From: Pyricularia pennisetigena | Taxonomy: Eukaryota > Ascomycota > Sordariomycetes > Magnaporthales > Pyriculariaceae | Assembly: GCF_004337985.1 (NCBI RefSeq) | Contig: NW_021940918.1 | Location: 2,832,169-2,896,168 of the forward strand | Length of the DNA: 64,000 nt | Direction of reading: 5' to 3' | Part shown: positions 34,288 through 44,452 of the stretch, one piece after another | How the letters are laid out: every line of letters begins with the position of its first letter | Position numbering within the stretch: the stretch's first letter is position 1 | The notes under the pieces: generated by a model | Told to the model about the DNA's origin: nothing | Databases searched by the model: none | What the model saw: only the letters and a program-made list of their open reading frames with translations | Translations under genes and position numbers: made by a program

Positions 34288-35456
34288 CGACGCTTGCAAC
34301 GAACAATGCTGACCATCACCTTCCTTTACTAAACAGACGAGGTGGGCAGACGTTACTCTGTCTTTTATCTTATTGGATGCGTTGCAAGCGCCTTCAGTGG
34401 TATTCTTGCCTTTGGTCTGATGCAAATGGCAGGCCTTGGCAATCTCAATGGGTGAGTGGGGTTATTTTGGACTTTGGAATAAAGGGCCGTCACGACAGCA
34501 TCCGACTCTTAGGAGCGGCGGCCCCTTATCATGTTCAGCAATGACAAAGACCTGGCGTATCAGTACGGACAACGAAGAGGCTAACCGGCATTTCGCAACG
34601 CAGATGGCGCTGGATTTTCATCATTGAGGGTATCATTACCTGTCTTCTGGGTATCGCCGGCTACTGGCTCCTCGTCAACTTCCCCGACTCGACACGATCG
34701 AACTGGAGCTTTCTGGGCGACCGCGAGCGGGCCTGGATCGTTGCCAAGATCAACGCCGACCGCGGAGACGTCAAGGTTGACTCCTTCAGCTGGGGGAAGT
34801 GGCTTGGTGGCGGCGCCGACATCAAGATCTGGCTGTACGCCTTCATCTTCTTTAACTCCACCACCATCACCTATGCGCTGGCCTACTTCCTGCCCATCAT
34901 CCTCAACCTCAGCCTCGGCTTCGACGTCGGCACGTCGCAGTGCCTCGTCGCTCCCCCCTATGTCTTTGCCGGCATCATCATGTTTGCGGGCGCGGCGATC
35001 GGCGACAAGTACCACGTGCGCGGGCCCATCATCGTCTTCAACATGCTGCTGTGCGTCATCGGCCTACCCATCCTGGGCTTCCACGCCAACGCCAAGGTCC
35101 GCTACTTTGGCGTCTTCCTCTGCACCGCGGGCGCCAACGCAAACATCCCCGCCGTCATGTCGTACCAGGCCAACAACATCCGTGGTCAGTGGAAGCGCGC
35201 CTTTTGCAGCGCCACCCTCGTCGCCATGGGCGGCATCGGTGGCATCGCGGGCAGCCTCGTCTTCCGCAGCCAGGACAGACCCGGCTACAGGCCGGGGCTG
35301 TACGCCTGTATCGCCTGCGCCCTCTGCAACATCATCTGCGTCGGGATCCTCACCCTCCTGTTCAAGAGGGAGAACGACAAGGCTGACAAGGAGGGCAAGC
35401 AGCTCGAGTGCTCTGCGGGCGACGATTTCCAGCCCGGGTTCAGGTACACGTACTGA
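33624..35456 (+). CDS. MFS permease of the Dal5/allantoate (anion:cation symporter) type
   Basis: Four exons, 33624-33890, 33988-34234, 34337-34451 and 34604-35456, give 493 residues. The cytosolic N-terminus (about 50 residues) is acidic and polar. The family marks are MDRTNLGAASIAGMDKEL after helix 1, the helix-4 region GLRVLLGLLEAGFFPSCVYL, the spliced RYEVGRRYSVFYL, and GWRWIFIIEG. About 12 membrane helices can be drawn. Relatives carry allantoate, ureidosuccinate, nicotinate, pantothenate or related organic anions with protons; the exact substrate cannot be read from sequence. Intron 2 (34235-34336) has a T43 run that begins seven bases after the donor. Each acceptor restores a conserved motif and the phase. 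Confidence 0.9.
34242..34284. repeat. T43 homopolymer inside intron 2 of the Dal5-type permease gene
   Basis: 43 uninterrupted T starting seven bases downstream of the GTGAGT donor and ending 52 bases before the acceptor. Confidence 0.9.
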
Positions 35457-36446
35457 ATGGATTTTGATGACTGCGTGGGGATTGCAACAGGATAAAATGT
35501 GTATTTACGGCTGGACTTTTCTTTTCTCTTTTGTTTGGATATACTATGAAGCATGGGAACATGTGCACATTGCTAGCGTCGTGATTCCCAGGAATGGACA
35601 TGAATTGATCTTGACCGTCTAGCCATAACTCTACATCGTGTTTTGTTGACACACTTTTGAGCGTAAACCTGTTCTCTAATTCTGCTAGCCAACACCCAAA
35701 ATAACAATTTCTTTGATTAAATCCGCAATTTGCATTCTTGCTCGAAAAAAAAAACCCCTCCTCGTTTCCCAATCTGGGTGGTGTAGTGAAAGCACGGAGC
35801 AGTCGTCGCCTTGACCTTGACCCTTTCCCGGTAGAACGGTGTGCATCCCTGCTGCATAGTCACAGCTGACTTGCAGGCTTCCTGGCCCCAATGCCATGAC
35901 CTCGTCGATCATATGATCGGCAACAAGTCAACAGAGTATTGGGTTGTGATTAAGTTGCCGATCATCCCCAGGCGACGTCCCTGCTTCCTCTCTACGAGAT
36001 TCGGTGTCTGCATTGGTTCGAGGTCTTGATGACGACGTATTGCACTACGAGGTTTGAGGGCATTTTCTTGAAACTCAGTCATCCCGACAAGCATATTATT
36101 GTTGACAAAATGTGAAAATACTCTGTATTTGTTTTAGCTAACCCTCTGCCAGACTAACCCAGGCTCTTCTTAAACAGAATGGAAATGAATGTCAACCAAA
36201 ATTTATGAAGAAACAGAGTTAGCCAGGTATCGCTGTATGTGCACACTGGATAGATAGTATTAATTATAGGGAGTCTATGGTACTATGTCTACACTAGTCT
36301 ATGCCAAAACAGGCTCGTCATGAGAAACCTTTCTACCGGAGCTGCTGGCTGTACTGGATATTGTCTCCCGTTTTCTTGGATATAAAACGACTTCCCCTGG
36401 CCCATTGCTCTCCCAACTGAAATCTACTCAAAAGCCAAGATCGCCA
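35457..36446. other. Convergent intergenic region between the two permease genes
   Basis: About 1 kb between convergent 3' ends. No gene supported; AT-rich with short ORFs only. Both 3' UTRs and polyadenylation sites should lie here. Confidence 0.5.
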
Positions 36447-38432
36447 TTAGGCGTCAGCACGAGGACTAGAGGCAGCCCTATCTTCCGAGCTGGCGCTCCT
36501 AAGCTCCGGAGAGCTCAATTTCTCCTCAAGCACTTCGGGAACTGCCTGGCCAATGGTAGTCTCCGTGCCTCCGAGCTCCTCGAGCGTCTTCCTTGCCGTC
36601 TCTGGGACCAGCAGAGTTGTAAAGAAACCCAGAGCCATGATGCAGGCAAAGATCTGCATGATATGGTTAAGCCACGGGGCAGCCCACTTCGGATCCGTCT
36701 TGGCAAGGGTCGGGTTGGCACCGATGTCCTTCAAAGGCCCAAATACGACCTGTGCAATGATGGCACCCATCTTGCCAGATGCTGCCGAAATACCGTGACT
36801 AGTCGAACGGTAGCGTGTCGGGAATACTTCACCTGGGATAATAAAGGTGGTGCTGTTGGGTCCGCAGTTGAAGAAAAACTGGGCGATGGTATAGAGAGCC
36901 AGAAGCTCGTTGCCGGTGAGGTCCCAGAATTTGAAGCCGATGACAAAGAATATAAGCGTCAGAGCAAAGAAACCAAAAAGTTGGACAGGTTTGCGTCCAA
37001 CAGTGTCAATGAGCGCGGCTGATACCCAGTAGCCGGGGACGGCACCAGCGAGAACGAGAACGAGGTTACCAACGGCAGTGTTGTAGAGGATCTGGTACAT
37101 GTTGCTGCCGCCGGACCAGCCGATCGCATTCAGAATAATGGGGTTGTTGAGGCCAAGTCCGTAGAATGCAATGTCCTATGAAACAAAATTGTCAGCCATT
37201 TTATTCAGAAAGAAGTCATTGTCATCTGGGGAATAATCATGAACCTACCAAGAAAAACCAGGACAAGGCACAACCGAGAAGAACTTTCAGGTTCTTCCAC
37301 TGCTTGTAGTGCCTCATGAACTCGGCTCGCGAAGCCGTTTCCTCCTCAGGGCTCTCATTGACAGAGACAGTGGCGTTTGCGTCAGCCTTGAGCGGCCCCT
37401 TGGCGTTGTCTGCGTCGTTCTCAACATCGAAAGTATACCGCGGGGTTTCGGGTATCGTCAAGCGGAAGTAGAGAGCGATGCAGCCGGGAATAGCACCAAA
37501 GCCAATGATAAGTCTCCACATCCTGTCGACAGCGGTGAGGCAAGCACCTGTCGTTGAGCAAGTCGCCGAGCTGGCCGCCAGTTCAAGCTGCGATTTGAAT
37601 GCTGCTGAGAGGACGAGCAGAACTAGGGCAGCGCAAAGCTGACCGACACCTTGCATGGCAAATACGGCGTTCATCATGAAGCCGCGCCACTTGGTGGTTG
37701 CGAATTCGGAGGTGATCGTAGCCGATAGAGGGTAGTCTCCACCAATGCCGATGCCCTGGACGAAATTCACGGTTCAAGGTCAGTCTTCTGGTGTACTTTG
37801 CTTATTAACGAGTTCAAAAGTCATAAGGGTGACAAACCATGAGGATACGCCAGAAGACCAAGAGGCCGATGATGGAAACAGCCGGAGAGTTGGAGGACAG
37901 GGCCTGAATCAGAGTGGTTACGATAATGATAATAAGCTCAACACCATATATCTTTTTCCGTCCGATCCAGTCTGCAATGACTCCAAATCCGACCTGACCG
38001 ACGACGGTTCCGCAAGAGGTAGCCACTTTTATTGCTGTGTCATCCTGGCTCGAGATCTTGCCGTTGAAGAAGACAATTCCAAGGAGACTTGTAATCAGAC
38101 CAACAGCAAAGATGTCGTACTGGAAGAAGAGTCAAGAGTCAGTATGATCATCTACCCCCAATAAGAACGAGTGATATTGGGTCAAGGCGACTGACTGAAT
38201 CGGTCATAAAACCGATACCTGCGATGCAAATAGTCCTGACATGGTACCACCCGAAAGGTGCACGGTCAATCTCTGCAAGAGCCAGTCGACGGCGCTCGGC
38301 TCGGTCGTCAATGTGGGCAAACTGGTTGTTAAAGTTCTTGAAGGCAGAGTTGCCGCCAGCAGTCAAGTTGTTGGCCTTGACTGCTGTGATGCGCTCAGCA
38401 TCAGGGGTCGTGATGACGCCTTCGGACGCCAT
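36447..38432 (-). CDS. Pho84-type MFS phosphate:H+ symporter
   Basis: Four exons, 38196-38432, 37838-38119, 37249-37755 and 36447-37175, all joined in phase 0, give 584 residues, the usual size for fungal Pho84 relatives. Family marks: YHVRTICIAGIGFMTDSYDI across the first junction, TVVGQVGFGVIADWIGRKKI, GIGIGGDYPLSATITSE, and the second half PGEVFPTRYRSTSHGISAA. A charged central loop (about 300-340) separates two six-helix halves. Such permeases import inorganic phosphate at the plasma membrane and are induced by phosphate starvation in many fungi. The start has an excellent context (ACCACCATGGC), and a TATAAATA box lies 138 bases upstream. No CACGTG Pho4/NUC-1 site is obvious near the start. 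Confidence 0.92.
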
Positions 38433-40388
38433 GGTGGTAAAGAACCGAAGCAAGACAGACTAAAAGAATGACAAAAGGGATGCAGCTTGGTGTTTCCCAG
38501 AGCACGAGGAGGAGAGAAACAAAAGGCTGGGAGGATCAGGCTAGGATTCGACGGGAGGCAGGATAAGTTTATTTATACCTATACCTTTTTCTCGGCCAGG
38601 TAGGCCCGCAGCCCTTTTGGAAACCTTGGCGAGGTTGGTGAGCTGCCTGCAGCTTGGTTGACTTTTGGGTCGACATCTAGTTCTGGGCTCTGGGCTCCAG
38701 TCGATGTGGGGATGAGCAAGTGCAGTATCGGCAGGGTCTGGCCAGAAAGCAGGGGCTGGTGGCTCCTTCTTGCATTTGTGTAGCTGCTTTAAATACGGGT
38801 ACCTGAGGTACGCAATAGCCCAGTAATAAAGTGAGATTGGAGCACGCTTTTCACCTTGTTGCTCAGTTAATCCATTTAAGGCGGTTTGCCCACACCAGCC
38901 CACAAGTAGCTCGGATGAGAAAAGGGGACCAATTCCACTAACTGGGAAATCCCAGCGAGATACGTGGGATACTGAGCAGGGTTCATCGCGTCCCTCGTTT
39001 CGTTGCCTCCAAATAAGCATGAAAGAGCTTTTTTTTTCCTTTCCGTTTCGCTCATGGTAAATATCCGAACAAAACTTATCATGAGGGATATCTTCAGTAA
39101 AGTTTGTTAATTTATGTCTTGCCCTAAACAAGTAATGACATGACCACGTTCATGCAGCCAGCCCTCTTCCAGTTTGGCCCGCACTGGATCCAACGCACCA
39201 TCTTGCGGGAAACCTTTCAACCAGTCTCCGGCCTGGTCCTCTGCCCTAGGTTGGTAGGTTGCGGGGGTTCAATATCCACAATAATGTTTGGGGTGTGCAG
39301 GTCTTGATGTTTCCCATATAAAAAAAAAAGTTCGTTCAAAGCAAAGAAAACCTTCTATAAACTACACAAGACCGACGTTCAAAGTACCGGTCTGGCTCGA
39401 CAACACGAAGCAAATGGTCACGCTACCTCTTTCCTCTCTTGGTTGCTGGCAGGATGCCAAGCCAAACGTCAACAGGATAAGCATTCTCGAGTTTGCTCGG
39501 CATCTGAAAGCCAAGACTCTAAAGGTAGCTGACGCCCGTCGGGGAACTTTCGAAGCTTGGCAAATAACACACTAGGATGACACCTTGACTGTCGCGGAAT
39601 TCGTGCAATTTTTCTCATATTTTACTACTCAAGCAAGACACAAAATGAAATTTACCGCCAGCAATAAACCTAACTTGGACCTAATGACCGATCAAGGTTT
39701 TATCAGCTCGTCAGAGGTCTACAGAATCGGGTACCCCAAGGTTAACTCAAGTCATGTATGGAATGAAGCTCTTCAAAGTCGACCTTTGCCTTACTACAAT
39801 AGCACATGCTTGCCAGCACAACCAGGGGGGAAGCTTCACGCCGCGTAAGATGGTGAAACCCCGCCTTACCCAGTGCAGCCCCTCTGGAAAATGTACAAAG
39901 TGGTATCGCAGTGGAGCCGGGGAAAACAATGTGATAACGGCACCTTCCCAGTCTTTAAAATTCTACCCAATTATCTATCTCCATTCTGGCACGTTTCTAG
40001 ATCTAGAGCTGTCATTTGCCGTAGATCCGGGGGAGTTTTTTCTCCTCTTTGAAAACTCTTTCCTTGCGCCCCGAGCCCAGCCCGCGCGTAATAGACCCGG
40101 CCAAGCCCGAATCGTCCGACAACAGAATTTTCAAAGCGATGCAATTATCACGAGGCAGGTTAGGCCACAACCTGGGCCCTTGACGCACGAATCGGGATCC
40201 ACGGTTGGACAAGCCGCCAACGGGAGAAAGGCTCAGACCAGACTAACCCAAATCCTGTTAGTGTCCCGAGCAAAGCGACTATTAGTTGCACACCATTCGG
40301 GTTTGCCAAGGGAAAGTTTTGCGAAAGCAGACAGACTTTAGAACTTAGTTCTGGCCCTGGACCAACATATCCTTATTACAACCAATAA
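38433..40388. other. Intergenic region between the phosphate permease and tRNA-Leu
   Basis: Nearly 2 kb: promoter of the Pho84-type gene at the left end, then no supported gene. ORFs at 39288-39575 and 39585-39848 lack good starts, domains or splice signals. Confidence 0.5.
38570..38577 (-). promoter_or_regulatory. TATA box of the Pho84-type gene
   Basis: TATAAATA read on the minus strand, 138 bases upstream of the ATG at 38432. Sequence and distance fit a core promoter element. Confidence 0.45.
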
Positions 40389-40500
40389 GACAGCTTGGCC
40401 GAGTGGTTAAGGCGGCAGATTTAAGTTCCGTACATCTGATGTGCGACACACTTGGTCTCTGCTCTCGAAAGAGTCGTGAGTTCGAACCTCACAGCTGTCA
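40389..40500 (+). tRNA. tRNA-Leu (anticodon UAA) with a 31-nt intron
   Basis: Acceptor stem GACAGCT/AGCTGTC with discriminator A; D arm GCC...GGC with AGTGGTTAA loop; anticodon stem GCAGA/TCTGC with loop T-T-T-A-A-G-C, anticodon TAA at 40422-40424; long class-II variable arm CTC-GAAA-GAG; T arm GTGAG-TTCGAAC-CTCAC. The intron (40426-40456) sits after position 37, the standard site for nuclear tRNA introns. The mature tRNA is 81 nt before CCA addition. It reads UUA codons. Confidence 0.95.
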
Positions 40501-40510
40501 TAGCTTCGTA

Positions 40511-40516
40511 TTTTTT
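40511..40516 (+). terminator. RNA polymerase III terminator
   Basis: Six T on the coding strand, 10 bases after the tRNA 3' end, the normal place and form of a pol III stop signal. Confidence 0.8.
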
Positions 40517-40938
40517 GTTATCGAATTTTGTTTTGGCGCCCCCAGAGCGAATCAACAGACCTACTGATCCTTTAATGGTTTGCACTCTCCTCGCCCTGTT
40601 ATTTCCTTTATTTATCCTAGTTCACGCTTAAATTTGGGCTGAGGTTATTTGCTCGGCTTCTAATTTTTGCAGGTAGTGAGAGAAAAACAACAGAAATCGG
40701 CAAAAGCGCGGGTAACAGTTCCGTATGCATTTTGTCGACGACCTATATATATAATTACTGGCAAGTCAGGCTCAAGTTGCTCGGAAATGTTAAGTGACTG
40801 TGACCAACCAATACAGAAGGATGTACGTAAACCATTTAAAGAAACACTTGTTCGTTAAGTTAATCTTATAGAGAGAACGATACTCTGTGTAAGATAAATA
40901 TTCGACGCGCTTTTTGTACATTTGATTACTATCGCTAC
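40517..40938. other. Short AT-rich spacer
   Basis: About 420 bases between tRNA-Leu and the 3' end of the secreted-protein gene on the minus strand. Nothing recognised. Confidence 0.45.
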
Positions 40939-41493
40939 CTAACGACCCCCTTTGCCATCGTGAGCACCATTACCGGCATTACCACTGCTATCGCTGTTAC
41001 CGGCATTACCACTACTATCCCCATTACCAGCATTCCCACTCCCATCCCCATTACTAACATTACCACTAATACTGCCTTTGCCACCGCTACAAGAATTACC
41101 AGCATCACCGCAGCAACAACACCTATAAATACTTTGATTCAAAATGAAATAACAGAGTCTATCAGGCATTAGTTTAGGTAGTTCTTGTTCTTCTTAAAGG
41201 TTGCTGGGAAATGATCAATATTGTACTTACCCAGGCGAACAAGACCCCCCGCACATTACGCAGCTTGAATCAGAATAATAAGGATCTGAGCGAGGGAGAA
41301 TTTTCACAAGACCGTCTGCTTTAACGACGTTGCCTCCAGCAGGGACATTGACCTCGCTTCCAGTCTTCCTACCGTGGACATGAGGAGAGGTGCAACTGCA
41401 GGGGCTGCAATTACCGGCTTTCGTACGGGTGACGGGTAAAGCGTTTGCATAAACGCCAAATGCTAAAATGGCAAGGTACTTTGAATAACGCAT
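40939..41493 (-). CDS. Secreted Cys-rich protein with Gly/Asn/Ser repeat tail
   Basis: Two exons, 41231-41493 and 40939-41122, give 148 residues. Residues 1-19 are a signal peptide (MRYSKYLAILAFGVYANA) with likely cleavage before LPVTR. The middle has Cys 29, 32, 34, 78, 81 and 85 in CSPCSC and CVMCGGSC clusters. The intron (108 nt, GTAAGT, TTATAG) joins Gly88 to a four-Cys run (89-92) and then C99. The tail of about 45 residues repeats units such as SGNAGNSDS and SGNAGNGDS and ends HDGKGGR. The reading phase across the junction and the Cys pairing support the splice. This could be an apoplastic effector or cell-wall protein; no family recognised. Confidence 0.7.
40957..41075. repeat. Coding minisatellite-like repeat (Gly-Asn-Ala/Asp-Ser units)
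   Basis: Imperfect tandem units of about 27-30 bases related to ATTACCACTGCTATC and CCGGCATTACCACT on the plus strand. They encode the repeat tail of the secreted protein on the minus strand. Confidence 0.6.
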
Positions 41494-42144
41494 ATTTAGT
41501 AGCGAGGGCTGGTTGGTTTTTCGTCAAGACAATACGCAAAAGGTGAAATGGGGAGGAGAGGTGTAAGAAATTGTGTGAGGGCGAGCACATAGAAAACGAG
41601 ATAGAAAAGCTATTTGTACGTGCACATCAGGGTTATTAAGTAGAGGTTGCAATAATTGTATTATCCGATCGAGAGCCGATAACGCTTCACTGAAATTTTC
41701 ACACAACAAGATCGTTCTACCTCCTTCATTTTTACATAGAATGCAAAATTGTTTTGCCGCATTGAATAATAAATGAAAATTCGAGGGGTTGTTAATGATG
41801 TGCAAAAAATAGTTCGTCTAACTTAGTCGTAATAACGAGTCGTACTGATTTATGAAAAGATTACAGGGATAGCTTTTTTTTTCTTCTTCTTAAATTACTC
41901 GTCATGTCTTCCACTGGTTTTACTGTCCGCCATAAGAATCGGAGAATACGGATTCAATGTAAATGCAGAGACGCCATCTCATCAAGTCTTGGCGACCATG
42001 AATGTGATGAACTGTTAGTCTGGAAAAGATGCAGAATCATATTGTTAGATGTACTATCCAGTCGCTAATATTTTACCAAAGATACAAATCTCAATTGAAA
42101 TAATGCCATTCATTAGTCGACTATGTTATAATCCTGAACTTCCA
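41494..42144. other. AT-rich spacer
   Basis: About 650 bases: promoter of the secreted-protein gene (left) and 3' flank of the acetyltransferase gene (right), both minus strand. No gene seen. Confidence 0.45.
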
Positions 42145-43073
42145 TTAAGAGCTCTTGGGTGGCCTCTTCATTCCTACAGTCCGGTAGGCGCCCTCGGGGC
42201 AAGGACCACAATGCTCGACGGCGTTTCCGTGTCCCCAGTTTACCCCAGGCTGCGGGGTTACCCCCCACCTCTGGGTGAGTTCTAGATCGAATGCCCACAA
42301 GTCCTCGAACCCATGCCGCTTGTACAACTTGTAACCTTCGGGAGACGACTCCAAGAAGGTCGGGAGTCCCTCGGCGTCGGCCAGTTCGAGCCCGCGCCTA
42401 AGCAGAGCGCCCCCTGCACCGATCCGATGGTATTTTGGACTGCAGGCGAGGATGCCGAGGTCTTTTGGGCGTTGTTTTTTTTTTTTAATTTTTTTTTTAT
42501 TTGGTTTCTGCTATCAGCTCAAAGTTCGTCCCAAAAAGAAATAGCTCACCTGAACCAAAACAAAATTGCTGACAAGGTTGCAAAAAACTCACGTAAATGT
42601 CTCTGTCCCTGGATGGCCTTCTTTTTGTACTCGTTCATGGCTCCAATAAAGGCGTTGAAAACCTCCGGATCTGACCCCTCTCCGAGCATCTCCACCGTCA
42701 TGGGCGGCGTCTCAACGTCCCACTCTTCACGCGACCGCTCCCTGCGGAACAGGGTCCATTTGGAAAACGCCACCAGCTCCGGTTGTGCGCCGTCGTCCCC
42801 GACCAGCTCGGCGACGAACACAAGAGGCTCGCCCTCGTCGCCGCCCTCTTTCTTCCCTTCCTCCTGCGGGGGGAAAATCCTCTTGCCGAACTTTGCCTTG
42901 GCGTCCTCGGTCACTCCGCCCGGGCTCAGGAGCCTGGACATGGGCCCGGCCTTGAACGCGGCGTAGTGTATGTCGACGATGGCGCCCACGTCGGCGGGCG
43001 TCCCCTGCCGCACCTGTATGCGCCGGCCCTGGAGCGCCGCTGTGGCTGGTGGTGCTGTGGAGGAGTCGCCCAT
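42145..43073 (-). CDS. GNAT-family N-acetyltransferase
   Basis: Two exons, 42593-43073 and 42145-42461, give 265 residues. The N-terminus reads IQVRQGTPADVGAIVDIHYA, the usual beta1-alpha1 start of the GNAT fold. The intron joins RHLH to LGILACSPKYHRIGAGGALL, so the acetyl-CoA binding strand and the H-R-I-G-A-G pyrophosphate loop (about 172-177) appear only after splicing. LESSPEGYKLYKRHGFE follows, with the Tyr that acts as general acid in many members. A charged insert (EEGKKEGGDEGE) lies at about 70-85. The substrate is unknown. The intron (131 nt) contains T-rich and A-rich stretches. Start at the first ATG. Confidence 0.82.
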
Positions 43074-44452
43074 GATTCTTCTTGTTCGAGGTACGGATGA
43101 GTTTGAAAGGCGCGTCGAAAGATGTTTTGTAAATCTCTAGATCGAAATTTCGGAATGCAGACGCGGCGCCAGTTTTTGCAAGAAGATATGGAAGGCAAAC
43201 ATTTATAGGGGGCGACATGAGGTCCAACGCGCGAAGGAAAGGACCGAAGTAGGTTGAAATTCGGAAGCTGGAACATCGGCTGCGCACAAACCCTCGAACC
43301 GCACCAAGTGATGTTGACCCCCCGGTGGCCACACATTACCAAATATGGTAACATTCATACAATTCACCTCGTCTTGGCGTTAGGTTGTCCTTTTGAGTCA
43401 TTTGCCGCATACATAATCTTGATCTACGGGCTCGGCGTAGAGATTTTGGCAGTAATGCCAAGACCACTCATTAGTCTAGATCTGGTAAAGATCATCGTAT
43501 TATGTTCAGATGTCTTGGTTTGTGTACCAAGTAGTTGGGTACATGCAATGCAAATCAGCAAAGACAAAAACACGTAATATACTTTCGTCCCCTTTTACCT
43601 CTTGCAATACGCGCAGTGGTGATATATAGCTTTAGATTTGATGTGGCTACAAAATGAGGGGGAAATTATAAATTGTTTAGTATTATACGGCGTTATATAA
43701 TATCGGAGGTACAAAGGTCCGTCAGTCACTCGGGTTTAGGTGGAGGTTATGTCTGAGCACAATACTTGTTTGGCCCACCCACCCATTTATTAGGCCAAAG
43801 GAGAGTGCGAGTGTAAGGACCACCAGACGTCAACAATCAAATTGCCATCTCTAGACCCACGAGATGGGATCGATCTGATCATTCACCACAGCTCCGAAAT
43901 GCGTCCTTCTCACAAACAACACTAAGAATACGAATTGATATGGGTCTATTTGGAGTCATCGGCGGTTTTCGCCGACGTGGTTGTGGATATTCATCGGAAA
44001 ACGACAAGCAAAAGTGGAAGACCCAAACTCGAGTGGGATATACAGAACTCCGTCAGATGCAGTATGAAACGCCTCGACTGATCTAGTAGGTAGTGAGACC
44101 AAAGATCCCAAGACTGGACTGGCACGTGCAATATGCAACATGAACAACCACTCCGCAAAAATGCCACAGAGACTAAGTTGTTATTGCAGACAAAAGCCTA
44201 GAGGGGCGGTTTACCGCGGGTCCATCCCATCTGCTATTAATGCTTAAGCCGCGCAGTTGGTGATGACTGCTGATCGAGAAAAGAACCGATCATACCTGGC
44301 TCACATCACTCCATCAAGCCAGGGGCTCAAAGTGGTCCTCAGCGCCTTGGACGCCTTGTTGCCGTAAAATTCAGAAGAAAAACAAGAATTGCAAGCTTAT
44401 GAAAAGCGCGATAAAAGCTGGTCAAAGGTGGGGTTCTCAAATAAAACAGTGA
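43074..44452. other. Intergenic region
   Basis: About 1.4 kb between the acetyltransferase start (minus) and the 3' end of the RPA34-like gene (minus). The 43570-43720 part is very AT-rich. No gene supported. Confidence 0.5.

Noticed and set aside
34624..35622. 332-codon plus-strand ORF
   Set aside because: Shifted frame within exon 4 of the Dal5-type permease; Ser/Thr/Pro-rich shadow, whereas the other frame has the conserved helices.
39288..39848. Two plus-strand ORFs (95 and 87 codons)
   Set aside because: No clear ATG context, domain or splice link between them.
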